Source of the DNA: Winogradskyella sediminis
GTDB taxonomy: Bacteria > Bacteroidota > Bacteroidia > Flavobacteriales > Flavobacteriaceae
Direction: 5' to 3'
Assembly (NCBI RefSeq): GCF_003387355.1
Contig: NZ_QUNH01000002.1
Coordinates: 227,606-291,605, forward strand
DNA: 64,000 nt
A program made the translations under genes and the position numbers. The notes beneath the pieces were generated by a model, which saw only the letters and a list, made by a program, of their open reading frames with translations, was not told where the DNA came from and searched no databases. Numbering within the stretch: position 1 is the first letter of the stretch; each line of letters starts with the position of its first letter. This document shows, in pieces, positions 1 through 7,742 of the stretch.

Positions 1-248
1 TTATAAGTAGTTTTGGCAGCTTGTTCTTTAGTGAGTAATAAATAGGTGTATCTTTTTTTTGCTTTTGGCCAAGCTTTGGTAATTTCTATGGTTTTTAGAT
101 GGTTTGTTTCATAGACTTTAAAGCCTTCTGCATATTTTAGATCAATTACATTGTTTTGTTGTTCAGGCAGCTTTGAAGCCGTCTTGTGTTCTTCTTTACA
201 ATTATAAAAGACGATTAAAAATAGTAATAAAACGCGTGTAATTTTCAT
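1..248 (-). CDS. Iron/cobalamin-type ABC transporter substrate-binding lipoprotein, N-terminal fragment
   Basis: Only the first 82 codons lie in the window; the gene runs off the left edge. The start is a stringent ATG at 248. The N-terminus is a hydrophobic stretch ending at a cysteine (IVFYNC) followed by charged residues, which fits a lipoprotein signal. The next part (LKYAEGFKVYE, then TKAWPKAKKRYTYLLL) resembles the first beta strands of Bacteroidota FecB/BtuF-like periplasmic binding proteins. It is divergent from the B12 riboswitch and TonB receptor, so a role in delivering corrinoid or ferric chelate to an inner-membrane ABC importer is likely. The ligand is inferred from context only. 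Confidence 0.7.
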   Translation of the reverse strand, partial: MKITRVLLLFLIVFYNCKEEHKTASKLPEQQNNVIDLKYAEGFKVYETNHLKTIEITKAWPKAKKRYTYLLLTKEQAAKTTY

Positions 249-311
249 ATGTAACCTTTGTAACTATTCGTATTGAGGTGAATAGGTAAATTTGTTAAAA
301 TTAATAGAGTC

Positions 312-419
312 ATGAGAGACGATTCAAATTTAACACTATATATCGTTGCAGGAATAATCCTAGCACATTTTTTAATTGGGTTCATTTATTTAATCTACAA
401 AATGAATAATAAAAAGTAG
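312..419 (+). CDS. Putative 35-residue single-span membrane protein
   Basis: This short frame starts at ATG 312 and stops at TAG 417-419. The product has a charged N-terminus (MRDDSN), one hydrophobic span of about 20 residues (roughly 8-29) and a basic tail (KMNNKK), so it would sit as a single-pass inner-membrane peptide. It lies between the divergent binding protein and the B12 riboswitch leader. No family is recognised. The clean topology supports a real gene, but the size makes chance possible. Confidence 0.4.
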   Translation: MRDDSNLTLYIVAGIILAHFLIGFIYLIYKMNNKK

Positions 420-452
420 TGAATTTACTTAGATGTCTTCATAATAAAATAG

Positions 453-460
453 TACTTTTG
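453..460 (+). promoter_or_regulatory. Probable -7 promoter box of the B12 uptake operon
   Basis: TACTTTTG matches the Bacteroidota -7 consensus TAnnTTTG. It lies about 10 bases upstream of where the cobalamin riboswitch must begin, so transcription would start near 467. No exact TTG is seen at the expected -33 distance, so the site is only moderately supported. Confidence 0.45.
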
Positions 461-467
461 TCACGAA

Positions 468-705
468 TTTTTGGTTCGACGTTAAAAGTTTCTTTCGCTT
501 AAATTAAAGGAAGTTTTTAAAGTCGATTAAAAGGGAATCTGGTGAGGTGTGTATACCAAGTCCAGAACTGTTCCCGCAACTGTAAGTTTTATGCTCAAGC
601 AGATTGAGCGTCTCATTTTTAATGAGTTATTATTTTCTTCAAAGCCACTGACATGTATGTTGGGAAGGTGAAATAATAAGAAACAAGTCAGGAGACCTGC
701 CATTA
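468..705 (+). promoter_or_regulatory. Cobalamin (adenosylcobalamin-class) riboswitch
   Basis: The leader carries the conserved cobalamin riboswitch blocks in order: a TTGGTTCGAC-like 5' block at 471-480, AAGGGAATCTGGTG at 531-544, GCCACTG at 644-650, GGGAAGG at 662-668 and the B12 box core AGTCAGGAGACCTGCC at 686-701. Spacing between the blocks is that of the family. It sits about 45 bases before the TonB receptor start, so B12 should repress the receptor and the downstream lipoprotein. The exact ends are approximate because the P1 helix was not folded computationally. Confidence 0.95.
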
Positions 706-747
706 TTCAAACATCAAAACAACTTTCGGGAGAAAAGTATTTGAGTA

Positions 748-2598
748 ATGAGATATAGACTACTATTATTTTTTGTGTTGCTTATTGGCAACTTGGCACA
801 AGCCCAAATCGTTACAGATTCTGTTCAGCATTTGGATGAAGTGGTGTTGAGTGATGCGAAGCTAAAACGTTATTCTAAAGGTTATAAGCTTAGTATTCTT
901 AAAGATTCTTTATTACAAAAAAACAAGGCTTCTTTTACGGATTTACTGCGATTTAATACCAATATCTATTTTAAAGAAAATGGTTTTGGTATGGTATCGT
1001 CACCATCGTTTAGAGGGACTAATGCTTCGCAAACTGCTGTAATTTGGAATGGAATTTCTATTAATTCTCAGCTCACAGGTCAAACCGATTTTAATACCAT
1101 AAACACTACTAATTTCAATAGTATTGCTATTCGTTCTGGTGGCGGCTCAGTGCAATATGGAAGTGGAGCCATTGGTGGGAGTATTCACCTAAATAATACT
1201 TTGAGCTTTAAACAGCATTTTGACCATACGGCTACGTTGTCCTATGGCAGTTATGAGACTAAAAATATAAGTTATCTATCTTCTTATAGTAATGAGAAAT
1301 TTTCCGTAAATGTGGGATTAAATTATATTGATTCTGAGAATGATTATAAGTATCTAAATACAGATCAATCTAATGAAAATGGTGCGTTCCAGAATGGGAG
1401 TATAAATGCAAATTTAGGTTATGTATTGTCTAGTAAAGATGTTTTAAAACTCTATCATCAAACATTTATTGGTGATCGCGAATTTTCAGGAACGGTTTCC
1501 TCGCCTTCTTTAGCAAAATACGAGGATCAAAATTTTAGAACCATGTTGGAATGGTCGCGCTTTGGAACTGCTATCGATTCAAAATTAAAAATAGCACACT
1601 TACAAGAGCATTTTAAATATTTTGGAAATAAAAATACGGACAATTTTACCTTCGGAAAGGTGAATACGTATTTAGTAAATTATACTGCAGATATTGATTT
1701 GTTGACGGATTTAAAATTAAACCCCATCGTATCCTATAATTATTACGAGGGCAGCGGAAGTAGTTTTAATAATCCTAATCGAAAAGAATTTTCAACGACA
1801 GCCTTGTTACTTTATAACCCAAATGAGAAATGGCACTACGGTTTAAATATTAGGCAAGATGTAACTTCGGGTTTTGAGAGTCCTTTATTATTTTCTTTCG
1901 ATGTGGCTTATAACGTTTCAAATTTTTACCAGCTGAAATTGAATGGCTCTAAAAATTACCGAGTGCCAACATTTAATGATTTGTACTGGCAACCGGGAGG
2001 TAATTTAAGTTTAGTACCTGAAACCTCTTATCAATTAGATTTAGGTCAAGAATTTACCTATAAAAACACAAGTCTAAAGGTGAATACTTTTTATATAAAA
2101 ACCTCTGATTTAATCCAATGGACACCGAATGATTCTGGCTTTTGGAGTCCTGAAAATATTGCGGAAACTCAAAACTATGGTGCGGAGGCAACTATAGAGA
2201 TAACACATAAAATTAAAGCGCATCAATTTTCATTACAAGGTAATTATGCGTACACCGTTTCTGAAGATCTAGAAACCGATGCTCAACTCATTTATGTGCC
2301 CTATCATAAAGCAAATATCAATTTGGCATATGCCTATAAACGAATGTCAATGTTTATACAGCATTTATATACCGGCGAAGTATATACAACTCCAGAAAAT
2401 TTATCTGGCAGATTTTACAGTGTAGAAGCCTATCAACTCACCAACTTTGGTATAGATTTTAAATTATTTCAAGCAAAAAAACAGCAAATAGATTTAGGCT
2501 TAAAAGTGAACAATCTATTTAACACCGTATACGAGAACGTGGCGTTTAGACCCATGCCAGATCGTAATTTTAATTTTCAAATACAATATAAATTTTAA
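748..2598 (+). CDS. btuB: TonB-dependent corrinoid receptor, BtuB-like
   Basis: The 616-residue protein opens with a signal peptide (cleavage likely after AQAQ, near residue 20). A plug domain follows at about 25-155 (SFRGTNASQTAVIWNGISIN, then SGGGSVQYGSGAIGG). The beta-barrel ends in the aromatic terminus FQIQYKF typical of outer-membrane proteins. Length matches BtuB (about 600). It imports cobalamin across the outer membrane using TonB energy. The direct evidence for B12 is the riboswitch immediately upstream and the BtuG-like gene 10 bases downstream. Bacteroidota carry many TonB receptors, so specificity rests on this context. Confidence 0.9.
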   Translation: MRYRLLLFFVLLIGNLAQAQIVTDSVQHLDEVVLSDAKLKRYSKGYKLSILKDSLLQKNKASFTDLLRFNTNIYFKENGFGMVSSPSFRGTNASQTAVIWNGISINSQLTGQTDFNTINTTNFNSIAIRSGGGSVQYGSGAIGGSIHLNNTLSFKQHFDHTATLSYGSYETKNISYLSSYSNEKFSVNVGLNYIDSENDYKYLNTDQSNENGAFQNGSINANLGYVLSSKDVLKLYHQTFIGDREFSGTVSSPSLAKYEDQNFRTMLEWSRFGTAIDSKLKIAHLQEHFKYFGNKNTDNFTFGKVNTYLVNYTADIDLLTDLKLNPIVSYNYYEGSGSSFNNPNRKEFSTTALLLYNPNEKWHYGLNIRQDVTSGFESPLLFSFDVAYNVSNFYQLKLNGSKNYRVPTFNDLYWQPGGNLSLVPETSYQLDLGQEFTYKNTSLKVNTFYIKTSDLIQWTPNDSGFWSPENIAETQNYGAEATIEITHKIKAHQFSLQGNYAYTVSEDLETDAQLIYVPYHKANINLAYAYKRMSMFIQHLYTGEVYTTPENLSGRFYSVEAYQLTNFGIDFKLFQAKKQQIDLGLKVNNLFNTVYENVAFRPMPDRNFNFQIQYKF

Positions 2599-2608
2599 AC
2601 CAATTACA

Positions 2609-3655
2609 ATGAAAAAAATTATCCTATCAATTTTTGCAATGTCATTATTAATCGTGTCTTGTTCTAGCGATGATGATGCAACACCATCAGAGCCGTTAGG
2701 TGCTTATGAAGACGGAATTATAGTTAGTGGAGAAGGTGGACCTTCTTCTATTTCTTTTATTTCAGAAGATTTAATGACCTCAGAAAACCAAATTTATTTT
2801 AATGTTAATAATGAGGCAACAGGTGTGTATTTACAGTCTTTAGGTTTCAATGATGATAAAGCATATATTGTCGTAGATGCTGGTACAATTACGGTTGTTA
2901 ATCGTTATACGTTTGAAAAATTAGGGACTATTTCTACAGGGTTAACTACTCCAAGATATATTGCTTTTGCAAATGGTAAAGGTTATATTACAAATTGGGG
3001 AGATCCTTATGATGAAACTGATGATTTTGTAGCTGTGGTAGACTTAACTGCCAATACAGTCATTAGTACGATACCTGTAGGTAATGGACCTGAGCAAATT
3101 TTAGCGGAAGATAATGTTGTATATGTGTCTCATAAAGGAGCTTACACTACAAATAATATTGTTTCGGTAATAAATACGTCTTCAGATGTTTTAACAACTA
3201 CAATTACTGTAAATGACAATCCAGATGAAATGCTTGTGGATGACAATGGTGATTTAGTCGTTTTAAGTAGTGGGAAACCAGCATGGACAGGTGATGAAAC
3301 TAAAGCTGCCATTACAAAAATAGATATGGATACAAATACGGTATCTACAACACTAGAGTTTTCAGATGGAGAACATCCTGAATTGATGACGTATTTAAAT
3401 GGACATCTATATTACAACTTAGGAAGTTCCATTTTAAGTATTACAGATGATGCTACTGCTGTAACGTCAATCCCTCTTTTTACAACAGCAGCGACGACTT
3501 TATATGGAATGGCAGCAAAAGATGACCGTTTGTATTTTGCAGATGCCGTTGATTATACTAGTGCAGGACAATTATTTATCTATGATGACACGAGCTATTC
3601 ATTAATCAATAGCTTTAATGCTCCTGTCGTTGCTTCAAAAATATATTTTAATTAA
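2609..3655 (+). CDS. btuG: BtuG-like surface lipoprotein, YncE/DUF5074 beta-propeller
   Basis: The 348-residue product has a lipoprotein signal (SLLIVSC, with Cys near residue 18, followed by SSDDD, an acidic surface-export type signal). Repeated propeller-blade sequences follow, such as YIAFANGKGYITNWG, NGPEQILAEDNVVYVSHKG and HPELMTYLNGHLYYN. This layout is that of DUF5074/YncE proteins. In Bacteroides the family member BtuG is a surface propeller that binds cobalamin very tightly and docks on BtuB. Here it follows btuB by 10 bases under the same riboswitch, so the same role is a strong inference. The symbol is assigned by context and fold, not by direct comparison. Confidence 0.8.
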   Translation: MKKIILSIFAMSLLIVSCSSDDDATPSEPLGAYEDGIIVSGEGGPSSISFISEDLMTSENQIYFNVNNEATGVYLQSLGFNDDKAYIVVDAGTITVVNRYTFEKLGTISTGLTTPRYIAFANGKGYITNWGDPYDETDDFVAVVDLTANTVISTIPVGNGPEQILAEDNVVYVSHKGAYTTNNIVSVINTSSDVLTTTITVNDNPDEMLVDDNGDLVVLSSGKPAWTGDETKAAITKIDMDTNTVSTTLEFSDGEHPELMTYLNGHLYYNLGSSILSITDDATAVTSIPLFTTAATTLYGMAAKDDRLYFADAVDYTSAGQLFIYDDTSYSLINSFNAPVVASKIYFN

Positions 3656-3703
3656 ATATAAACATGACTTTGGATAATTAAGTCTGTTTCATTTTTGAAT
3701 CAA

Positions 3704-3738
3704 AAAAGCCGCTTTTACCATGTGTAGAAGCGGCTTTT
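3704..3738. terminator. Bidirectional intrinsic terminator
   Basis: A perfect 11-bp stem (AAAAGCCGCTT at 3704-3714, AAGCGGCTTTT at 3728-3738) with A-rich and T-rich flanks lies between the convergent BtuG-like gene and the S41 peptidase gene. It can end transcription from both sides. Confidence 0.85.
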
Positions 3739-3763
3739 GTATCCTATAAAATAGAATTTCTTA

Positions 3764-5200
3764 CTAATCGATGTGCATGTCTTGCTGAAGAGGAGTTATT
3801 GGCATTCTTATTTCTTCGAGTTCTAAAGAAAAACTTTCGCTTAGATTTGCAGGTCTGCCAGATCCAGTAATGTCTGCTAAGGCAGCTGCTAAGAGCGGTT
3901 CGTTAACATCACCTAAAACACCCAAATTAGTGATAGATTCTGAAAGTTCAATGTCTGGAATTAAACCTGTAGAAGGCACTAATTCATTGTTTATATTAGT
4001 AGAGTTAGCAACTAATGGTTGTAAAGCGTATGTGTGACCTGTATTTGCTTCTGAATCAGAAAAAAGTGTAGGAGAATCATAAACTGTTCTAGAAGCTTGT
4101 GTTTTTCCCACGGTATTCTCACCAATAACGACAACGTCTATATAAGGGCTTAAACTGTTTATTACCAATTCGCTTGCTGAGGCTGTTTGTCTATTTGTTG
4201 TTAATACATACACGCGAGACAGATTGAGACTATTTATAGAATTACCATTAATAGAACCTGTAAATACGTATTCTGTATCATTGTTAGATAAATTATCATT
4301 ATAAAATAATTTAGAAAAGACTTGTCCTGTAAATTGACCAGTTACCATGCTTCCCAAATACGCGGCAGTTTGCACAGAACCACCTCCATTGTATCTTAAA
4401 TCTATAACTAATTCGGTTACACCAGCAGCATTAAATTCAGCAAAGGCATTATTTAACTGGTTATCAAACTCACTTGTAAAACCGTTATACATTAAATAAC
4501 CGACAGAGATACCTCCTACATTTAAAACATTTGTTTTGTGAACAGGATTTTCGGTATATGAGACTTTGCTAAGACTTGCGCTATTACCAGATAAAGTTAC
4601 AGTATCATCATCAGAAATGTCTGGAGTTCCGTTATCTGAGTAAGTTGCCAAATTTAAAGTGTAAGATGTAGCACTTAATAAGTTAATATAATTGCTGGCT
4701 GTTAAATTTTCACCATTAACTGCTCTAAAAAAATCACCACGTTGTAGATTTAAGCTTTCAGCAGGACTATCAGCCAAGACCAAAGTTATAACGCCAAAAA
4801 TTTCTGCGCTGCTACCTGGTACATAATACAAATTAAATTCAATACCATTACTAAGAGATGTGCCTGATAGTGCATTTTGCAAATCGTAATAATTGCTGTA
4901 AATACCACTAAATCGATCTATTTCGTTTGGTAGATATAAAAGGGATTCAAATAATTCTTCGGGAGACGCATAACTATTTAAATACGTTTCATATTCGTCT
5001 ATACTTATAAAACGATCATCCGCTAAATTAGGTATTTCAGATTTGTATAAATAGACATAATTCATAGCTTTCCATACAAAGTCGTTAAGTTCTAACGTCG
5101 TCGCTGGAATAATATTATCATCCATGTCGTCATAACAACTTGTCATTGCTAATAAGGTAAAACAAGCAAGTAATAAAGTTTTAAAATTTTTCATAGTCAT
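3764..5200 (-). CDS. S41 family (C-terminal processing type) peptidase, lipoprotein
   Basis: The product is a 478-residue lipoprotein beginning MTMKNFKTLLLACFTLLAMTSC. A longer frame reaches 5257, but its extra 19 residues are charged and would bury the signal, so ATG 5200 (or 5194) is preferred. A PDZ-like segment (ADSPAESLNLQRGD) lies at about 143-160. The S41 core follows, with VIDLRYNGGG near 265-275. TASASE holds the likely nucleophile Ser341 and VGKTQA the likely base Lys366, spaced 25 residues apart as in Tsp/CtpA. It should act in the periplasm or on the outer membrane as a serine-lysine protease. The substrate is unknown. It is divergent from an ECF sigma operon. Confidence 0.88.
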   Translation of the reverse strand: MTMKNFKTLLLACFTLLAMTSCYDDMDDNIIPATTLELNDFVWKAMNYVYLYKSEIPNLADDRFISIDEYETYLNSYASPEELFESLLYLPNEIDRFSGIYSNYYDLQNALSGTSLSNGIEFNLYYVPGSSAEIFGVITLVLADSPAESLNLQRGDFFRAVNGENLTASNYINLLSATSYTLNLATYSDNGTPDISDDDTVTLSGNSASLSKVSYTENPVHKTNVLNVGGISVGYLMYNGFTSEFDNQLNNAFAEFNAAGVTELVIDLRYNGGGSVQTAAYLGSMVTGQFTGQVFSKLFYNDNLSNNDTEYVFTGSINGNSINSLNLSRVYVLTTNRQTASASELVINSLSPYIDVVVIGENTVGKTQASRTVYDSPTLFSDSEANTGHTYALQPLVANSTNINNELVPSTGLIPDIELSESITNLGVLGDVNEPLLAAALADITGSGRPANLSESFSLELEEIRMPITPLQQDMHID

Positions 5201-5359
5201 TTTTTTAATGTGTAGCAATTGTTTTTTCTCTTTCAGTAAAACTCTAAATTTACTCACAATATTATAAAAAAAAGAAATCTTTGTAACAAAACCTAAAGTG
5301 TATCGTCGTAATTATGAAGGAGAGTAAAATTGACTTCATCAACCAATCAATTAAAAGTA

Positions 5360-5869
5360 ATGAAGCAAGCAGATTTTGTAAGCTTAGTAATGCCATTTAA
5401 AGATAAAGTGTTTCGTTTAGCAAAGCGATTATTGGTGTCTCGTGAAGAAGCCGAGGACGCAACACAAGAAATACTTTTGAAATTATGGAAGAATAACAAA
5501 AAGATTGGTGATTATAAAAATGTTGAAGCGTTTTCCATGACGATGACTAAGAATTTTTGCTTAGACCGATTAAAATCAAAACAAGCATCAAATTTAAAAA
5601 TTGTTCATAGTAATTATACCGATAACAATACGTCATTACAACACCAGGTGGAAGCTAAAGATAGTGTAGATTGGGTGTCTAAAATTATGGAAGAGTTACC
5701 AGAACAACAAAAAATAATTGTGCAATTAAGAGATATTGAAGAGTATGATTATGACGACATCGCTAAAATGTTAGACATGAATGAAACTGCGATTCGCGTC
5801 AATTTATCGAGAGCACGAAAAACAATACGAGAAAAATTAACTAATACACATCAGTATGGTATTAAATAA
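5360..5869 (+). CDS. ECF-type RNA polymerase sigma-70 factor
   Basis: The start chosen is ATG 5360; an in-frame TTG at 5330 would add ten residues. The 169-residue protein has region 2 (FKDKVFRLAKRLLVSREEAEDATQEILLKLW, about residues 13-45) and region 4 (LPEQQKIIVQLRDIEEYDYDDIAKMLDMNETAIRVNLSRARK, about 115-157). Those are the two domains of ECF sigma factors. The next gene begins inside its last codons (5856), so the two are translationally coupled. The operon continues with two DUF4252 genes, an arrangement common in Flavobacteriaceae. It probably activates its own operon; the inducing signal is unknown. Confidence 0.92.
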   Translation: MKQADFVSLVMPFKDKVFRLAKRLLVSREEAEDATQEILLKLWKNNKKIGDYKNVEAFSMTMTKNFCLDRLKSKQASNLKIVHSNYTDNNTSLQHQVEAKDSVDWVSKIMEELPEQQKIIVQLRDIEEYDYDDIAKMLDMNETAIRVNLSRARKTIREKLTNTHQYGIK

Positions 5870-6347
5870 TATAGAAAAATTAATAGAAAAGTATCATAAT
5901 GCCGAAACCTCTATAAAAGAAGAAGCGCAACTAAAAGCATATTTCAATGGAGATTCTGTAGCGCCCGAGTTTGAGCATTACAAACCTATGTTTCAATACT
6001 TTTCACAATCGCAAAAAGAACAGTATACCAAAGACGTTCCATTAAAATCTAAGAAAACAACATTGTATCAATGGATTTCTGTCGCAGCTGTTGCCGTTCT
6101 AATGCTTGGTTTAGTTGTACCAAGTTTTATGGGTCCTACCGAAGCAGAAAAACAAGAAGCTCTTTTGGTTTATAACCAAACCATGGAAGCTTTTAGTTTA
6201 ATCTCTTTAGGGATGAATGAAGGAAAAACACAACTAACAAATCTAGCTTTAGTAGGTGAGAACATTAATGAAGGTGCTCAACAAGCCAGTAAACTAGGAA
6301 CATTTAGTACAATAACAAACAAGATTTTAAAAAACAATTCAAACTAA
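5856..6347 (+). CDS. Membrane protein coupled to the ECF sigma factor, possible anti-sigma factor
   Basis: The start overlaps the end of the sigma gene by 14 bases. The 163-residue product has a soluble N-terminal part (IEKLIEKYHNAETSIKEEAQLKAYF), then one membrane span at about residues 71-90 (WISVAAVAVLMLGLVVPSFMG), then a helical C-terminal part rich in polar residues. Position and topology suit an anti-sigma factor with a cytoplasmic N-terminus. The N-terminal YHNAETS...EEAQLKAYF pattern is like that of other flavobacterial proteins in this position. No zinc-binding ASD motif is seen, so the anti-sigma role is inferred from gene order. Confidence 0.75.
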   Translation: MVLNNIEKLIEKYHNAETSIKEEAQLKAYFNGDSVAPEFEHYKPMFQYFSQSQKEQYTKDVPLKSKKTTLYQWISVAAVAVLMLGLVVPSFMGPTEAEKQEALLVYNQTMEAFSLISLGMNEGKTQLTNLALVGENINEGAQQASKLGTFSTITNKILKNNSN

Positions 6348-6360
6348 AAAAATTAAAAAG

Positions 6361-6930
6361 ATGAAAAAATTAATAATAATTACAGCCCTTTTACTGACGC
6401 CAGTTTTAACCTTTGCTCAAGGCATATTTGATAAATATGAGGATTATGAAGAGGTCGCTTCTTTTGTAATTAACCAGAAGGCCTTTAGAATGTTAGCTAC
6501 TATAGATATGGATATTGATGATCCAGAAGCAAAAGAGTTTATGGAAATGGTGAAGAAAATAACAGGTCTTAAAGTATTTACCACAGGTGATGATAAAGTA
6601 TCTACAGATATGAAATCTACGGTTAATTCTTATTTGAAATCCACGAAACTTGAAGAGTTAATGCGATTTAAAGATGGTGGACAAACCGTAAAGTTTTATG
6701 TAAAAGAAGGTAAAGACGAGAACCACGTTAAAGAATTATTGATGTTTATGACAGGTCTTAAAGAATTAACCGAAGGACAGGATATAGAAATTAATGGTAA
6801 AAAACGTGTGTTTGAAACCGTAGTGTTGTCTTTAACGGGTGATATTGATTTAAGACAGATTTCTAAAATCACTAATTCAATGGATATTCCTGGAGGTGAG
6901 CAGTTAAAGAAAGCTGGAAAAAAACAATAA
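6361..6930 (+). CDS. DUF4252 domain protein, exported
   Basis: The 189-residue product has a signal peptide (MKKLIIITALLLTPVLTFAQ). A compact domain matching DUF4252 follows: MLATIDMDIDDPEAKEFMEMVKKITGLKVF, then LMRFKDGGQTVKFYVKEG and VKELLMFMTGLKEL. The family is confined largely to Bacteroidota and is found next to ECF sigma genes. The protein is predicted periplasmic or at the outer membrane. It begins 13 bases after the putative anti-sigma gene and is in the same transcript. Molecular function is unknown. Confidence 0.82.
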   Translation: MKKLIIITALLLTPVLTFAQGIFDKYEDYEEVASFVINQKAFRMLATIDMDIDDPEAKEFMEMVKKITGLKVFTTGDDKVSTDMKSTVNSYLKSTKLEELMRFKDGGQTVKFYVKEGKDENHVKELLMFMTGLKELTEGQDIEINGKKRVFETVVLSLTGDIDLRQISKITNSMDIPGGEQLKKAGKKQ

Positions 6931-6943
6931 ACAGACAAATCAC

Positions 6944-7489
6944 ATGATACAATCAATCAAAAAATCAATAGTAATGTTGCTTTTGGTTACAGCTTTTACA
7001 AGTTGTAATCAAGGGCCTACATTGCAAACCTATTATGTAGATAACGAGTTAAAACCCGGTTTTGCATCGTTTGATGTACCTACGAGTTTTATTAATGTTG
7101 AAAAGGTGGATCTCACCGAAGAACAGGAAGAAGCATACAATTCCGTAGATAAATTGAATGTATTAACATTTATGACCGAGGATACCAATGCTGAAGAATA
7201 CAAGTTAGAATTAGCTAAAGTAAATACCATTCTAAAAGACTCTAAATACGAAGAGTTAATTCGCGGTGGAAATCCTAAAGACGGAAAGTTTGTAGTGAAG
7301 TTTTTAGGTGACTTAGATAACGTGGATGAACTTATATTATTCGGACATGCCAAAAACAGAGGCTTTATCATTGCTCGAGTTTTAGGTGATGACATGAATG
7401 CCAATAAATTAATATCCTTAAGTTCTGTTTTAGAAAAGGCAGATTTTGATGAGAATCAATTGAACGGATTAACAGATTTCTTTAAATAA
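6944..7489 (+). CDS. Second DUF4252 protein, lipoprotein
   Basis: The product has 181 residues. The N-terminus (MLLLVTAFTSC) gives a lipoprotein signal with acylated Cys near residue 21. The body repeats the fold of the preceding gene: LNVLTFMTEDTNAEEYKLELAKVNTIL, YEELIRGGNPKDGKFVVKFLG and VDELILFGHAKNRGFIIARVLGDDMN. It probably arose by duplication of the neighbour and diverged. It is the last gene of the sigma operon and is followed at once by an intrinsic terminator. Function is unknown. An envelope-stress sensor or effector role is only a guess from the sigma-factor link. Confidence 0.8.
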   Translation: MIQSIKKSIVMLLLVTAFTSCNQGPTLQTYYVDNELKPGFASFDVPTSFINVEKVDLTEEQEEAYNSVDKLNVLTFMTEDTNAEEYKLELAKVNTILKDSKYEELIRGGNPKDGKFVVKFLGDLDNVDELILFGHAKNRGFIIARVLGDDMNANKLISLSSVLEKADFDENQLNGLTDFFK

Positions 7490-7502
7490 TCTGACTATTA
7501 TG

Positions 7503-7739
7503 TTAATGAGAATCGTCTTGAGGAGTGTCTTCAAGACGATTTTCTTTTTTGTCGTTTTTATAAGCGTAAAACATTGCGGTAACAAATAAAGCAGCAAAAC
7601 CTATAAACAACGTTGCTTTTACAATAATATAATCGAGAACATCAAATAAGCCTGCCATAAACATGCTTAGTGCTATAATAGTAACACAGCACAAAACAAT
7701 AGCGTCTGTAGATTTTGGAATAAATTTCACAATGTTCAA
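7503..7739 (-). CDS. Small membrane protein, two spans
   Basis: The 78-residue protein has two hydrophobic segments (about residues 13-34 and 38-60). A polar, acidic C-terminal tail follows (KNDKKENRLEDTPQDDSH). It starts 3 bases after the stop of purB on the same strand, so it is probably the promoter-distal gene of a purB transcript. No family is recognised. Its 3' end contains the hairpin that terminates the opposing sigma operon (7511-7541), so the last codons are constrained by that structure. Confidence 0.65.
   Translation of the reverse strand: MNIVKFIPKSTDAIVLCCVTIIALSMFMAGLFDVLDYIIVKATLFIGFAALFVTAMFYAYKNDKKENRLEDTPQDDSH
7511..7550 (+). terminator. Terminator of the sigma/DUF4252 operon, lying inside the opposing gene
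   Basis: A perfect 11-bp stem, AATCGTCTTGA (7511-7521) and TCAAGACGATT (7531-7541), is followed on the plus strand by TTTCTTTTTT. It lies about 22 bases after the second DUF4252 stop, yet entirely within the last codons of the minus-strand membrane-protein gene. Confidence 0.8.
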
Positions 7740-7742
7740 AAA

